From NCBI GenBank assembly GCA_002733765.1, contig NVWU01000023.1, positions 1 through 64,000 of the forward strand: DNA of 64,000 bases. The letters are read 5' to 3'. The position numbers were made by a program, and so were the translations under genes. The stretch is from Colwellia sp. GTDB taxonomy: Bacteria; Pseudomonadota; Gammaproteobacteria; Enterobacterales; Alteromonadaceae. The notes under the pieces are model-generated. The model worked only from the letters and a program-made list of their open reading frames with translations, was not told where the DNA came from and searched no databases. Shown here in pieces: positions 19,884 through 29,276 of the stretch; position 1 is the stretch's first letter; every line of letters begins with the position of its first letter.

Positions 19884-20381
19884 TTAATATACGCTAGCAA
19901 TGTAATCTGTCAGTTTGCCATTACCTAACATCACGCTGATATTATCACCTTCAAATTCCCGCATTAAGACTAAACCCATCGGGGATTTTGGCGTGATCAC
20001 GGTTATGTGTTGTTCATTTAATTGACAACGAAAACCACCCGCGGCAGGACCGATGAAAAACCAGTGTTGCTTTTTGCTATCAGCGTAAAGTTGCACTAAA
20101 GCCGATAACGCTATTGGCTGGTTTTCATCAAACTCTACTAGAGTTAATGCCTGATAATTGCAGAGAGCTTTTTGCAGCTCTTGTACTCGTCTTGATTGTC
20201 CTTCAGCTAAATAACTGGCTTCAATGGCTAAGGTATCGTATTGCGTTTCAGCAACACTTTGATCGTCTACCGCTGCTGCATGGGCTTCGTTTGCCGCATT
20301 AATCGCTTGTGATAATTCTTGCTTTAAGCTTTTAATTATTAGGGTAACAAGTGTATTTTTATTTACTTTATTGGAAGTCAT
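19884..20381 (-). CDS. GreA/GreB-like protein (divergent elongation-factor family)
   Basis: A protein of about 165 residues with an N-terminal helical region (about residues 15-85, Ala/Gln/Glu-rich, predicted coiled coil) and a C-terminal FKBP-like segment, ITPKSPMGLVLMREFEGDNI near 130-149, that matches the C-terminal domain of GreA/GreB (ITPxSPxGxxL). True Gre factors rescue backtracked RNA polymerase with two acidic residues at the coiled-coil tip; a clear acidic tip pair is not evident here, so it may bind polymerase without cleavage activity. ATG 20381 is preferred over the TTG at 20393. Confidence 0.72.
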   Translation of the reverse strand: MTSNKVNKNTLVTLIIKSLKQELSQAINAANEAHAAAVDDQSVAETQYDTLAIEASYLAEGQSRRVQELQKALCNYQALTLVEFDENQPIALSALVQLYADSKKQHWFFIGPAAGGFRCQLNEQHITVITPKSPMGLVLMREFEGDNISVMLGNGKLTDYIASVY

Positions 20382-20564
20382 GCAGTTATTCAATTATTAA
20401 TCATCTATCGATAATTCTACTATTATTAATGGATTATCGATAATTATTTTTACGGTAAAATAGATCTAATTTAGAATCAATCTGACAGGTGTCAAAATTA
20501 ACTTGTAATATTGAACAAATATGAGTAAATTAACTTTATCTGGTATGACCAACAGGAAAGTAGC

Positions 20565-22625
20565 ATGACATCAACAGTATTAAATAAAAGTCCATTTTCA
20601 CATTTATTAGCCCCGTTAGATCTAGGCTTTACCCAATTAGCGAACCGTATTTTAATGGGGTCGATGCATACTGGGCTTGAAGAAGAAAAAGGGGGCTTTG
20701 CCAAGTTAGCTGCTTTTTATGAAGCACGAGCTAAAGGTGGTGTTGGTTTGATTGTGACTGGTGGTGTTAGCCCAAATATGCGTGGCAGAATTGCTCCTTT
20801 TGGCAGCGAACTCAGTCATTTTTGGCATGTGAATAAACATAAACAAGTGACAGCGGCTGTACATAAATATCCAACAAAAATATGTTTACAGTTATTACAT
20901 ACCGGTCGTTATGCCTTTCACCCGTTCAGTGTTGCACCGAGCAAAGTTAAATCGCCTATTACCCCTTTTAGCCCAAAAGCTATGTCAGTAAGACAGATTA
21001 ACGGCACTATTAACGATTATGCTCATTCAGCAAGTTTAGCTGCCAAAGCGGGTTACGATGGTGTGGAAATTATGGGTAGTGAAGGCTATTTAATTAATCA
21101 ATTTGCTTGTATACGAACGAATAGGCGTAGTGACGAGTGGGGTGGAAGTATTGAAAACCGTATGCGTTTGGCTATTGAAACTATCAAAGCAGTTCGGGCA
21201 AAGGTAGGGATAAATTTTATTATAATTTTCCGTTTATCCATGATTGATTTAGTCGAAGGCGGTAATACTTGGGATGAAGTAGTTACCATGGCAAAAGCAG
21301 TAGAAAAAGCTGGCGCTACTTTGATTAATACCGGTATTGGCTGGCATGAAGCACGGGTGCCCACTATTGTAACCTCTGTGCCAAGAGCAGCATTTGCTTG
21401 GGTTACCGAGAAAATGAAAAAAGAAGTGTCTTTGCCTCTAATAACGACTAACCGTATTAATACGCCAGAGGTTGCTGAGAATATTTTAGCGACGGGGCAG
21501 GCTGACATGGTGTCGATGGCAAGGCCATTTCTAGCGGATGCTGATTTTGTTAATAAAGCCGCAGCGAATAAATCAGATGAAATTAACACTTGTATTGGTT
21601 GTAATCAGGCGTGTTTGGATCATGTATTTCAACAAAAACGCGCTTCTTGTTTAGTAAATCCTGTTGCTTGTTATGAAACTGAGCTTACGTTTAATAAGCT
21701 TGATAAAAACAAGAAAGCCAAAAAATTAGCCGTAATAGGTGCTGGCCCTGCGGGTTTAGCCTTCAGTGTTTATGCCGCTCAGCGTGGTCATCAAGTTGAA
21801 TTGTTTGACAAATTAAGTGAAATAGGAGGGCAGTTTAATGTGGCTAAGCAAATACCGGGTAAAGAAGAGTTTTATGAAACGATACGCTATTTTAACAAAC
21901 AGCTTGTTTTACTTAATGTTCAGGTACATTTAAATAGTGAACAAAGTAGTGATAAATTGTTAGCTGCGGGCTTTGATGAGGTGATTTTAGCGACAGGTAT
22001 TAAGCCAAGAAAATTAGATATTGAAGGAATAGATCACCCTAAAGTATTGAGTTATCTACAAGTGTTACGAGATAAAGTTGTTGTCGGTGAAAAAGTGGCG
22101 ATAATTGGCGCTGGTGGAATAGGATTTGATGTTGCTACCTACCTTGCGGAAAAAGGAAAGTCGTTGACGACAGATCTAAATGCATGGTTAAAAAACTGGG
22201 GCGTAGATAAAGATTATCAACAATCAGGTGCTTTGCTAGAAAAAAAATCAATGATGCCTCATATACCTGAACGAGAAATAACCTTATTACAACGGAAAAC
22301 CACCAAGGTAGGCAAAGGTTTAGGTAAAACCTCTGGCTGGGTACATCGCGCTAATTTAATGAAGCATGGTGTTAAAATGCTACCGGGCGTTAGTTATAAA
22401 TCAATCACAGATGCTGGTTTGCTCATTGAAATTGAGGGTAAAGAACAATTAATATCAGTAGATCATGTCATTATATGTGCAGGGCAAGAATCAAATCGAG
22501 AATTGCAGCAGGCGCTTGAAAATGGCGGCATGAGTGTACACCTTATTGGTGGTGCTAATGTTGCTGCAGAACTTGATGCAAAACGTGCTATTCGCCAAGC
22601 AGCTGAATTAGCGATGGTGATTTAA
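20565..22625 (+). CDS. fadH: NADPH-dependent 2,4-dienoyl-CoA reductase
   Basis: Reduces 2,4-dienoyl-CoA during beta-oxidation of polyunsaturated fatty acids. The 686-residue protein has an N-terminal TIM barrel of the old-yellow-enzyme family (FMN; residues about 12-370), a 4Fe-4S cysteine cluster (CIGCNQACLD, then CLVNPVAC, near 343-365) and a C-terminal NADPH/FAD module with two dinucleotide loops (VIGAGPAGLAFSVYAA near 392 and IIGAGGIGFDVATYLA near 513). A good AGGAAAG ribosome site precedes the ATG. It is monocistronic. Confidence 0.95.
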   Translation: MTSTVLNKSPFSHLLAPLDLGFTQLANRILMGSMHTGLEEEKGGFAKLAAFYEARAKGGVGLIVTGGVSPNMRGRIAPFGSELSHFWHVNKHKQVTAAVHKYPTKICLQLLHTGRYAFHPFSVAPSKVKSPITPFSPKAMSVRQINGTINDYAHSASLAAKAGYDGVEIMGSEGYLINQFACIRTNRRSDEWGGSIENRMRLAIETIKAVRAKVGINFIIIFRLSMIDLVEGGNTWDEVVTMAKAVEKAGATLINTGIGWHEARVPTIVTSVPRAAFAWVTEKMKKEVSLPLITTNRINTPEVAENILATGQADMVSMARPFLADADFVNKAAANKSDEINTCIGCNQACLDHVFQQKRASCLVNPVACYETELTFNKLDKNKKAKKLAVIGAGPAGLAFSVYAAQRGHQVELFDKLSEIGGQFNVAKQIPGKEEFYETIRYFNKQLVLLNVQVHLNSEQSSDKLLAAGFDEVILATGIKPRKLDIEGIDHPKVLSYLQVLRDKVVVGEKVAIIGAGGIGFDVATYLAEKGKSLTTDLNAWLKNWGVDKDYQQSGALLEKKSMMPHIPEREITLLQRKTTKVGKGLGKTSGWVHRANLMKHGVKMLPGVSYKSITDAGLLIEIEGKEQLISVDHVIICAGQESNRELQQALENGGMSVHLIGGANVAAELDAKRAIRQAAELAMVI

Positions 22626-22700
22626 ATGTTGGTAAATCAGTATGAAACAAGGCTATACTGCGGCTAACGTATTTATTATGAAGAAAGTAAGATTTTACCT

Positions 22701-24041
22701 TTGACTTTTGAAATGAAAAACTTATTGGTTAGTAGTGGTGATATAGATATTTATTCTACGCCAAAGGAGTATAAAGAGCAGCTGTTGTCACTTATTGCTA
22801 GTGCTCGTCAACGTATTTATATCTCAGCACTTTATGTACAAGATGATGATGCAGGCAGAGAAGTACTGCATGCATTATACCAAGCTAAGGCGCAAACCTC
22901 AGCGCTCGACATAAAGGTTTTTGTTGATTATCACCGGGGTCAGCGTGGCCTCATTGGTGAAAAAGGAAGTTTGGGGAATAGGGCTTTATATCTTGCTCTT
23001 GCAGAACAATATCAACAAAAAATTGCTATTTATGGTATTGCTGTTAAACCTAAAGAATTGTTTGGTGTCTTACACTTAAAAGGTATGGTTTTTGATGATG
23101 TGCTTTTTTATACTGGCGCAAGTATCAATGATATTTATATGCAGCAGGGAACGCGGTATCGTTTAGATCGCTATTATCGAATTAATTGTGCGCCACTAGC
23201 GAATACTTTTTGTCAATACTTAACCAGCACTTTTGTAAAATCAAATTTAGCTCCTTTATTGAATGAGCCTCAGTTACCTAACCAAGCTCAGCAGAGACGT
23301 AATATTATTGCGTTAAAATCCTTATTAAAAAAATCAGCTTATCAAGTCGAGTTTACTGATAACAAAAAAGAATCTGGTGTTATTACTCACCCAATATCAA
23401 TTATGCCTTTAATTGGTTATGGGCGGAGAAAAAACAAGTTAAATAAAGTTATTCGCCAAACCATCAAAAATACGAAAGAAAAGCTATTAATTTTAACCCC
23501 TTATTTTAATTTACCGCCAGTGCTGGCACGTGATGTGATTAAAGCGTTAAAGCGTGGCGTAAAAATAACGATCATTGTGGGAGATAAAACCGCGAATGAC
23601 TTTTATATTGAGGATGAAAACGAATTTAGTGCTATCGGTATAGTACCTTATGTTTATGAAGTGCTATTGAAACGCTTTGTAAAACGATATCAGCATTTTA
23701 TTGATAATGGGCTACTAAATATAAACGTATGGCAAAATGAAAAGAATAGTTTTCATTTGAAAGGTGTTATCAGTGATGAGCGTTATCATTTGCTAACCGG
23801 AAGTAACTTGAACCCGCGTGCTTGGTCATTAGATTTAGAGAATGGGTTGTTGCTTGATGATCCGTCACAAGGATTGATGCCTAAAGTCTCTGCTGAACTT
23901 ATCAATATTATGGAATATGCTAAGCCGATTAATCATTACAGTGAAATAGAAAGTGTTAGTGATTACCCGGATAAACCAAGAAAACTACTTAAAAAGATAC
24001 GTCTTACCCAAATAGACCGTATTTTAAAGCGCTTTCTATAA
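22701..24041 (+). CDS. pssA: CDP-diacylglycerol-serine O-phosphatidyltransferase (PssA)
   Basis: Makes phosphatidylserine from CDP-diacylglycerol and serine, the first step to phosphatidylethanolamine; membrane-associated without transmembrane helices. This is the phospholipase-D-superfamily type found in enterobacteria. Two HKD sites are visible: HLKGMVFDD near residue 130 and HLKGVISDE near 352, each followed by a Gly-Ser/Ala substrate segment (YTGASINDIY; LLTGSNLNPRAWSLDLENG). TPYFNLPPVLARDVI and VGDKTANDFYI match E. coli PssA. The start is uncertain: TTG 22701 or ATG 22713, neither with a clear ribosome site. Confidence 0.92.
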   Translation: MTFEMKNLLVSSGDIDIYSTPKEYKEQLLSLIASARQRIYISALYVQDDDAGREVLHALYQAKAQTSALDIKVFVDYHRGQRGLIGEKGSLGNRALYLALAEQYQQKIAIYGIAVKPKELFGVLHLKGMVFDDVLFYTGASINDIYMQQGTRYRLDRYYRINCAPLANTFCQYLTSTFVKSNLAPLLNEPQLPNQAQQRRNIIALKSLLKKSAYQVEFTDNKKESGVITHPISIMPLIGYGRRKNKLNKVIRQTIKNTKEKLLILTPYFNLPPVLARDVIKALKRGVKITIIVGDKTANDFYIEDENEFSAIGIVPYVYEVLLKRFVKRYQHFIDNGLLNINVWQNEKNSFHLKGVISDERYHLLTGSNLNPRAWSLDLENGLLLDDPSQGLMPKVSAELINIMEYAKPINHYSEIESVSDYPDKPRKLLKKIRLTQIDRILKRFL

Positions 24042-24071
24042 TACCTTTATTTTTTGACTATATTTAAAGAA

Positions 24072-25652
24072 TTAAAAGGATTTTTTTGCTTCAACTCTAA
24101 TTTCAAAACCATTAATATCTTGGTTATCGCTTTGTGGGAAGGCAAAGTCAATGTGGATCACTTGATGATTTCCTGCAGAATGAGGCGAATAAAGTCTAGC
24201 ACCGATACCGACAGAGTATAACCAAGTATCTTCATTATTTTCCGTGACTGAATCACCAAAAGCTTTGCCGGTATCTAAGAAGGCAGTACCGGCTAAATCA
24301 AATAATTTAAATAAATTGATATGTGGGTAATAGCGTATTTCGCTAGTGAACCTTACACTATGCTCACCATGTTGATATTGTAGCGGAAATCCGCGTAAGC
24401 CAGTATCTCCACCTATAGTGACAGGTTGATCAAGATATTGATTTTTACTGATTATATTGGTATTGCTTAAATAAAACCCCCAGTTTGGGTCGATATTGTA
24501 AAAATATTCAGTATTGAAACTAAGTAATAAACGGTGATCTTGTTGCTCATAGAGGTCACCATTAAGAGCTATATTTATCAGTAATAATGCCTTGTCATGA
24601 ATTTCAAAGCCCTTGTCTATATTTGCTTGAAATAAAGCCCAAGCATTGTTTTCTTTTGAGCCATCACTAAGCCCTAAACGAGAGCTAAATTGCCAGCCAT
24701 GATTAAAGTCTTCTATTTGAGTGATTAAATGGATATTGGTTAGTTTTCTAAAGTTTTTTTCTATGTAGTCAATACCTAACCAAGGATAGATAAAGTCTCT
24801 ATCTTGCGGTAGCAATGCTGAACTAATATTATTATCAATATCATCGACACTAGAAAATGTATGTTGATCTTGAGTCATCCCGATACGGTATCTTAATAAT
24901 GCACTGCTGTTATTAAAATCAAGCCAAGCATATTCTGCATTTTTAAAGCTAATATCATGCGCAAATATCGCTAGCTCACTATCATTTTGATAAATAGTAT
25001 CGTTACGTGACTCTTCATTAAAACCAATCTTATAGGCGTGATTTGTATAAAAGCTGGCGAAATGTTTTTGTAAAAATAAGGATTGTTGAGTACCGTCATC
25101 GTTGTCGGCAAAGCGTAATTTTAAATCAATATTTTTTTTTCGAAATAAAGGCAGAGTACTCTTTATTTTGTAACCTTTACGTTGTGAATTCTTATACGTT
25201 TGAACTTCTGCATCAATCCCTAAACCCAATAAATTACGTTCTTTTATACCGAAGCTATAAGTACTCTCACCCCCTTGGCGACCAAAACTGATAGTTGGCA
25301 TTAGCGACCAATTGTCCCATGTAGTAACGGTGATATTCTCTACCATTTCATCACTGGTTACTTTCGCATCACGTAAATATTTTCGACTACGTAAATGTCT
25401 TTCTAATTCAGCCATATCAGCAAAATTTTTATCACATTTCTCAATGAAAAAAGCGGCTTCATTTTCAAGTGTAAATTTTTTGGTATCTATATGAATGGCA
25501 TTAGCCCAACGATGTAGGACAGAAAAGCCCGGCTCATTTTTATCAAAAATAGTTTGTGGTTTGAAAATAACGTTTTGTAGGCCTTGATAGCACGTTTCTT
25601 CTTTTCCGTGAACACTTGATGTAGTGAAACCGATGATTAATACAGAGATCAA
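24072..25652 (-). CDS. Omp85/BamA-like outer-membrane barrel protein
   Basis: An exported protein of about 526 residues. An N-terminal hydrophobic leader is followed by a POTRA-like region (about residues 70-115, LRSRKYLRDAKVT) and a beta-barrel rich in alternating aromatic strands. GGDTGLRGFPLQYQHGEHSV near residue 425 matches the conserved Omp85 lumen-loop Gly-Arg-Gly-Phe motif, and the C-terminus ends in Phe as expected for an outer-membrane barrel. It is shorter than BamA or TamA, with one POTRA at most; function unknown. The start is odd: only TTG 25652 is available, and it leaves the leader without basic residues. Confidence 0.75.
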   Translation of the reverse strand: MISVLIIGFTTSSVHGKEETCYQGLQNVIFKPQTIFDKNEPGFSVLHRWANAIHIDTKKFTLENEAAFFIEKCDKNFADMAELERHLRSRKYLRDAKVTSDEMVENITVTTWDNWSLMPTISFGRQGGESTYSFGIKERNLLGLGIDAEVQTYKNSQRKGYKIKSTLPLFRKKNIDLKLRFADNDDGTQQSLFLQKHFASFYTNHAYKIGFNEESRNDTIYQNDSELAIFAHDISFKNAEYAWLDFNNSSALLRYRIGMTQDQHTFSSVDDIDNNISSALLPQDRDFIYPWLGIDYIEKNFRKLTNIHLITQIEDFNHGWQFSSRLGLSDGSKENNAWALFQANIDKGFEIHDKALLLINIALNGDLYEQQDHRLLLSFNTEYFYNIDPNWGFYLSNTNIISKNQYLDQPVTIGGDTGLRGFPLQYQHGEHSVRFTSEIRYYPHINLFKLFDLAGTAFLDTGKAFGDSVTENNEDTWLYSVGIGARLYSPHSAGNHQVIHIDFAFPQSDNQDINGFEIRVEAKKSF

Positions 25653-26334
25653 AATCCATTTTATAGATGTGTGATCACTTTTATTGCTTATAAATATAGT
25701 GAATCCTTAAGTAACTGCAAAGGTAACAACGGCTATAATTTGATTATAGCCGTTACTGAAAATTTAAGATATTTTTATCTATTTATTCCTGTTGTTTGGC
25801 CGATGTAAGCACTTTTTTAATATTGGCCAGTAATGCTTTAGCACATAAATAATGCGGCCTTTTATTGTATAGTGAATAGCAACTACAGGTGTGAGTTGAT
25901 GCTATTTACTTAAACAGAAATGTCTGGTGACGTAAAGTGTTTTTAAATTACATAATAGATTTTCCACCACTATCACTACATCAGCATTTTTACTAATGTA
26001 AATGGAAACGATATCAATAGCTCTGGTAATAGAGCGAAAACGGTGTGTTGGGCGCTGCTGTTATAATACATTCTTATCAGCAAACTTAAAAATTACAGAA
26101 AATACTGAGCGATATTAATACCGAGTTAACAGAACATTTATATCAAGCTAGCGTAATCTAAACTTAGTAAAATCAATTAGCTAAAAATAAAAGGCTTTTA
26201 AATGTAAAAAGCACTCGAATTTGATCGATTCTCCCTATAGAATTGCTCTCTTAATTAAATTTTTCTAACTCTAGTATAAGTTGTTTATTTGGTATTCATC
26301 TTGTCTTAGAAGTGCACAATTAATAGGATTTTTC
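25653..26334. other. 682-bp divergent intergenic region before ssb
   Basis: No gene is recognised. The only clear structure is a perfect 12-bp inverted repeat with a 3-nt loop (25728-25739 / 25743-25754, AACGGCTATAAT), 75 bp upstream of the barrel-protein start and without a T run, so an operator or leader hairpin is as likely as a terminator. The ssb promoter should lie near the right end, but no convincing -35/-10 pair was assigned. Confidence 0.6.
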
Positions 26335-27009
26335 ATGGCAGGTGTAAATAAAGTAATAATTTTAGGTAATTTAGGTAAAGATCCTGAGGTACGTTTTATG
26401 CCAAATGGTGGCGCAGTAGCAAACCTTACTGTGGCAACATCTGATACATGGAAAGATAAGCAAACAGGTGAGCAAAAAGAAAAAACTGAATGGCATCGTG
26501 TGGTGATGTTCGGTAAACTAGCCGAAATTGCGGGCGAATATTTGAAAAAAGGCTCAAAGGTGTATCTTGAAGGTTCATTACAAACACGTAAATGGACTAA
26601 CCAACAAGGCCAAGATCAATATACTACTGAAATTGTATTACAAGGGTTTAATGGTGTAATGCAAATGTTAGATGGAAAACCATCAGGTCAACAAGGTGGC
26701 TTCCAGCAACAAGGGCAGCAGCAAAGTGGCGGTTTCCAAAATCAAGCTCAACAACAATATAATAAACCGGCACAGCAACAAGGTGGTTTCTCTCAACAAG
26801 GGCAGCAGCAACAAGCTCCGCAACAGCAAGGTGGTTTTGGGCAGCAGCAACAAGCTCCACAACAACAAGGTGGTTTTGGGCAGCAGCAACAAGCTCCACA
26901 ACAACAAGGTGGCTTCTCTCAACAAGGACAGCAAAAACCTCAACAGCCAGCACCGAAAGTAAATCCTCAAGAGCCATCAATTGATTTTGATGATGATATA
27001 CCGTTCTAG
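26335..27009 (+). CDS. ssb: Single-stranded DNA-binding protein
   Basis: Essential tetrameric ssDNA-binding protein for replication, repair and recombination. Residues 1-112 are the OB fold ([38 protein letters not shown]). Residues 118-212 are a Gln/Gly-rich disordered linker containing three 13-residue repeats. The C-terminal tip DFDDDIPF is the protein-interaction peptide. The frame is open upstream to a TTG at 26281, but ATG 26335 follows AGGA and gives the canonical MAGVNKV start (224 residues). Confidence 0.98.
   Translation: MAGVNKVIILGNLGKDPEVRFMPNGGAVANLTVATSDTWKDKQTGEQKEKTEWHRVVMFGKLAEIAGEYLKKGSKVYLEGSLQTRKWTNQQGQDQYTTEIVLQGFNGVMQMLDGKPSGQQGGFQQQGQQQSGGFQNQAQQQYNKPAQQQGGFSQQGQQQQAPQQQGGFGQQQQAPQQQGGFGQQQQAPQQQGGFSQQGQQKPQQPAPKVNPQEPSIDFDDDIPF
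26809..26925 (+). repeat. Three 39-bp in-frame tandem repeats in the ssb linker
   Basis: Units 26809-26847, 26848-26886 and 26887-26925 encode [13 protein letters not shown] twice and then a variant with Ser for the last Gly. The 39-bp length keeps the frame, so copy-number change alters linker length without breaking the acidic tip. Confidence 0.95.
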
Positions 27010-27055
27010 ATCACGTTTAATTCAAAAGTGTTAATATAAACACTAGAACTCAATC

Positions 27056-27088
27056 AAACCCAACGTAACTGTTGGGTTTTTTATTTTT
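27056..27088 (+). terminator. Rho-independent terminator of ssb
   Basis: A 9-bp stem AAACCCAAC / GTTGGGTTT (27056-27064, 27071-27079) with a 6-nt loop, followed by a T-rich tract, 47 bp after the ssb stop codon. Confidence 0.92.
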
Positions 27089-27099
27089 TACATTTTTAT

Positions 27100-27378
27100 T
27101 TGATAAATAAAATTGAAATACTACGAGATGTAGTCAGTCAAGATAATGTGTGCTTGTTGGTTTCTGCTCCACTTAATCTATCACTGTCAGAAATAATGCG
27201 TCAAATTAAAGGGCATACATCGACAAAGTTGTTTCAAGAGTTTCCTCAATTGAAGAAAAGGTATTGGGTCGCGCTTTTAGGCTAGAGGTTACTTTGTGTA
27301 ACAGTAGGAGAATTAACGAAAGAGATGATCAAAAAATACTTGGAATATCACTTTGAACGAAATCAAATGAGAACTTGA
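27100..27378 (+). pseudogene. Decayed IS200/IS605-type transposase (TnpA) remnant
   Basis: Translating piecewise gives recognisable IS200-type TnpA sequence: SLSEIMRQIKGHTSTKLFQE and FPQLKKRYW in one frame, then, after a 1-nt deletion and a Trp-to-TAG change, ARGYF, then another missing T, then CVTVGELTKEMIKKYLEYHF to a stop at 27378. The N-terminal half is missing, and the metal-binding His-x-His region appears as DNVCLL, lacking both histidines. The tyrosine region near KKYLEYHF is still readable. Transposition activity is not possible. It sits directly after the ssb terminator. Confidence 0.85.
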
Positions 27379-27500
27379 CGTTGAGTAATCGGCTTTAGCC
27401 GAAATGTTGGACTTTCCGTCCGCTGCTTTTTTACCTACCGTCTTTAGGCTGTGGCTGTTTAGTCTTTTCTTTTGGTTACACTACACTAAAGAAAAGTATG
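27379..27500 (+). mobile_element. Probable 3' end of the IS200-type remnant, with hairpins
   Basis: Just beyond the transposase remnant are a perfect 6-bp hairpin TCGGCT-TT-AGCCGA (27389-27402), an imperfect hairpin ACCGTC-TTTA-GGCTGT (27437-27452) and a 9-bp inverted repeat CTTTTCTTT/AAAGAAAAG (27464-27472 / 27488-27496). IS200/IS605 elements carry subterminal hairpins instead of terminal inverted repeats, so this fits an element end. The exact boundary is not visible. Confidence 0.5.
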
Positions 27501-27649
27501 ACGTTTTTAGGGCGAATAGTTAAGAAAAATAGGTTGGATAGGCTTGCTAAAGGCTGTAAGCATCAAGAACTGTGTTACTTTGAATTCATGACAAAGTAGT
27601 TTATATAACTTTGCATTGTCAATGCCGTGTGTGCTACTTATAAGCTAGG

Positions 27650-27814
27650 TTATTTTACGATTAAATGCTCCTGTTGTTCTTTTAATTTCGCTTCTTTTAT
27701 TCGCCATGTTTGCAGTTCTGTATAATAATGATCCCAAACGCAAGGGTTACAAGCGCCACCGCCACAGCAGTCATCATCGGCAGGAGGAATAGGTTTTTCT
27801 ACTAATACAGTCAT
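27650..27814 (-). CDS. Small Cys-rich oxidoreductase-like domain protein
   Basis: A 54-residue protein starting MTVLVEKPIPPADDD and carrying CCGGGACNPCVWDHYYTEL (residues 16-34), then a charged helix (QTWRIKEAKLKEQQE). The DDCCG...CxPCVxDxYYxEL pattern is that of the short oxidoreductase-like domain found in bacteria and at the end of some eukaryotic proteins. Its biochemical role is not established; the cysteines suggest metal or redox chemistry. It lies between the IS200 remnant and the accBC terminator, and may have its own promoter. Confidence 0.8.
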   Translation of the reverse strand: MTVLVEKPIPPADDDCCGGGACNPCVWDHYYTELQTWRIKEAKLKEQQEHLIVK

Positions 27815-27861
27815 GGTTTATCTCATTCTGATTACTGATGCTATTGTACAATAAATTATAG

Positions 27862-27890
27862 AAAAAAAAGCTCTGCAAATGCAGAGCTTT
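27862..27890 (-). terminator. Rho-independent terminator of the aroQ-accB-accC operon
   Basis: An 11-bp perfect stem AAAGCTCTGCA / TGCAGAGCTTT (27867-27877, 27880-27890), followed on the minus strand by at least five T. It starts 17 bp past the accC stop codon. Confidence 0.92.
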
Positions 27891-27906
27891 GATGCTGTTA
27901 TTTAGC

Positions 27907-29253
27907 TTACTCAGATTCAGCCAATTTTTTTTCTAGGTAGTGAATGTTCGCACCACCATTAACGAAACCTTGATCATTCAAAATACTCTGATGCAAAGTA
28001 ATATTGGTTTTGATGCCATCAATAACTAATTCAGATAACGCATTGCGCATACGGGCAATTGCTACGTCACGGTTATCACCCCAAGTAATTAATTTACCAA
28101 TCATTGAATCATAATGTGGTGGTACAGAATAATCAGCATAGATGTGCGAATCCCAACGAACTCCTAATCCACCTGGTGGGTGGAAGCGCGTTATTTTACC
28201 TGGCGAAGGAATAAAAGTGCGTGGATCTTCAGCATTAATACGACACTCAATTGAGTGGCCTGCAATTTTAATATCATCTTGGGTGTAAGATAAAGGTTGG
28301 CCTGCCGCTACACGTAGTTGTTCTTTGATTAAATCTACACCCGTGATCATCTCTGTTACGGGATGCTCAACTTGAATACGAGTATTCATTTCAATGAAGT
28401 AGAATTCACCATTTTCATACAAGAATTCAAAAGTACCAGCGCCGCGGTAGTTAATGTCAATACAAGCTTTACAACAACGTTCACCAATTTTAGCGCGCAT
28501 TTCAGGTGTAATACCTGGTGCAGGAGCTTCTTCTACTACTTTTTGATGACGACGTTGCATTGAGCAATCACGTTCACCTAAGTGAATTGCAGCACCTTGC
28601 CCATCAGCCATTATTTGAATTTCAACATGACGTGGGTTTTCAAGGAATTTCTCCATGTAAACCATGTCATTTTTGAAAATAGTGCCCGCTTCTTTCTTGG
28701 TTAACGCAATAGACTCTACCAATTCTTCTTCAGTACGCACAACGCGCATACCACGACCACCACCACCACCAGCAGCTTTAACGATAATAGGGTAACCAAT
28801 GCGCTTGGCATGGGCTTTATTTTCTACTTCATCATCAGTTAATGGACCGTCTGAACCTGGTACACAAGGTACGCCAGCTACTTTCATTGCTCGAATAGCG
28901 GCAACTTTGTCACCCATTATGCGGATGCTTTCGGCTTTTGGGCCAATAAAAGCAAAACCTGATTTTTCTACTTGTTCAGCAAAATCAGCATTTTCGGCTA
29001 AAAAGCCATAACCAGGATGAATAGCGACAGCATTAGTGACTTCTGCTGCTGTGATTATTGCTGGTGCATTTAAATAACTATCAAGTGCGGATGCTTTACC
29101 AATACAAATGGTTTCATCAGCTAATAGTACATGCTTTAAGTTTTTATCGGCGGTTGAATGTACAGCAACGGTTTTGATACCAAGCTCTTTACAAGCGCGT
29201 AATATTCTTAAGGCAATTTCGCCACGGTTGGCGATAACAACTTTATCTAACAT
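27907..29253 (-). CDS. accC: Biotin carboxylase subunit of acetyl-CoA carboxylase
   Basis: ATP-dependent carboxylation of biotin on AccB, the first half-reaction of malonyl-CoA synthesis. The 448-residue protein has the family start [20 protein letters not shown], the ATP-grasp glycine loop [14 protein letters not shown] near 159, the lid [12 protein letters not shown], the metal-binding [16 protein letters not shown] near 285-300 and ECRINAEDP. It follows accB by 23 bp and is terminated by the hairpin at 27862. Confidence 0.98.
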   Translation of the reverse strand: MLDKVVIANRGEIALRILRACKELGIKTVAVHSTADKNLKHVLLADETICIGKASALDSYLNAPAIITAAEVTNAVAIHPGYGFLAENADFAEQVEKSGFAFIGPKAESIRIMGDKVAAIRAMKVAGVPCVPGSDGPLTDDEVENKAHAKRIGYPIIVKAAGGGGGRGMRVVRTEEELVESIALTKKEAGTIFKNDMVYMEKFLENPRHVEIQIMADGQGAAIHLGERDCSMQRRHQKVVEEAPAPGITPEMRAKIGERCCKACIDINYRGAGTFEFLYENGEFYFIEMNTRIQVEHPVTEMITGVDLIKEQLRVAAGQPLSYTQDDIKIAGHSIECRINAEDPRTFIPSPGKITRFHPPGGLGVRWDSHIYADYSVPPHYDSMIGKLITWGDNRDVAIARMRNALSELVIDGIKTNITLHQSILNDQGFVNGGANIHYLEKKLAESE

Positions 29254-29276
29254 GGAATGACCCTTTTAGGTTGGGC

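Noticed and set aside
26648..26980. Long frames on both strands inside the ssb linker
   Set aside because: Products of the CAA/CAG repeat composition; Leu/Val-rich repeats with no independent start signals.
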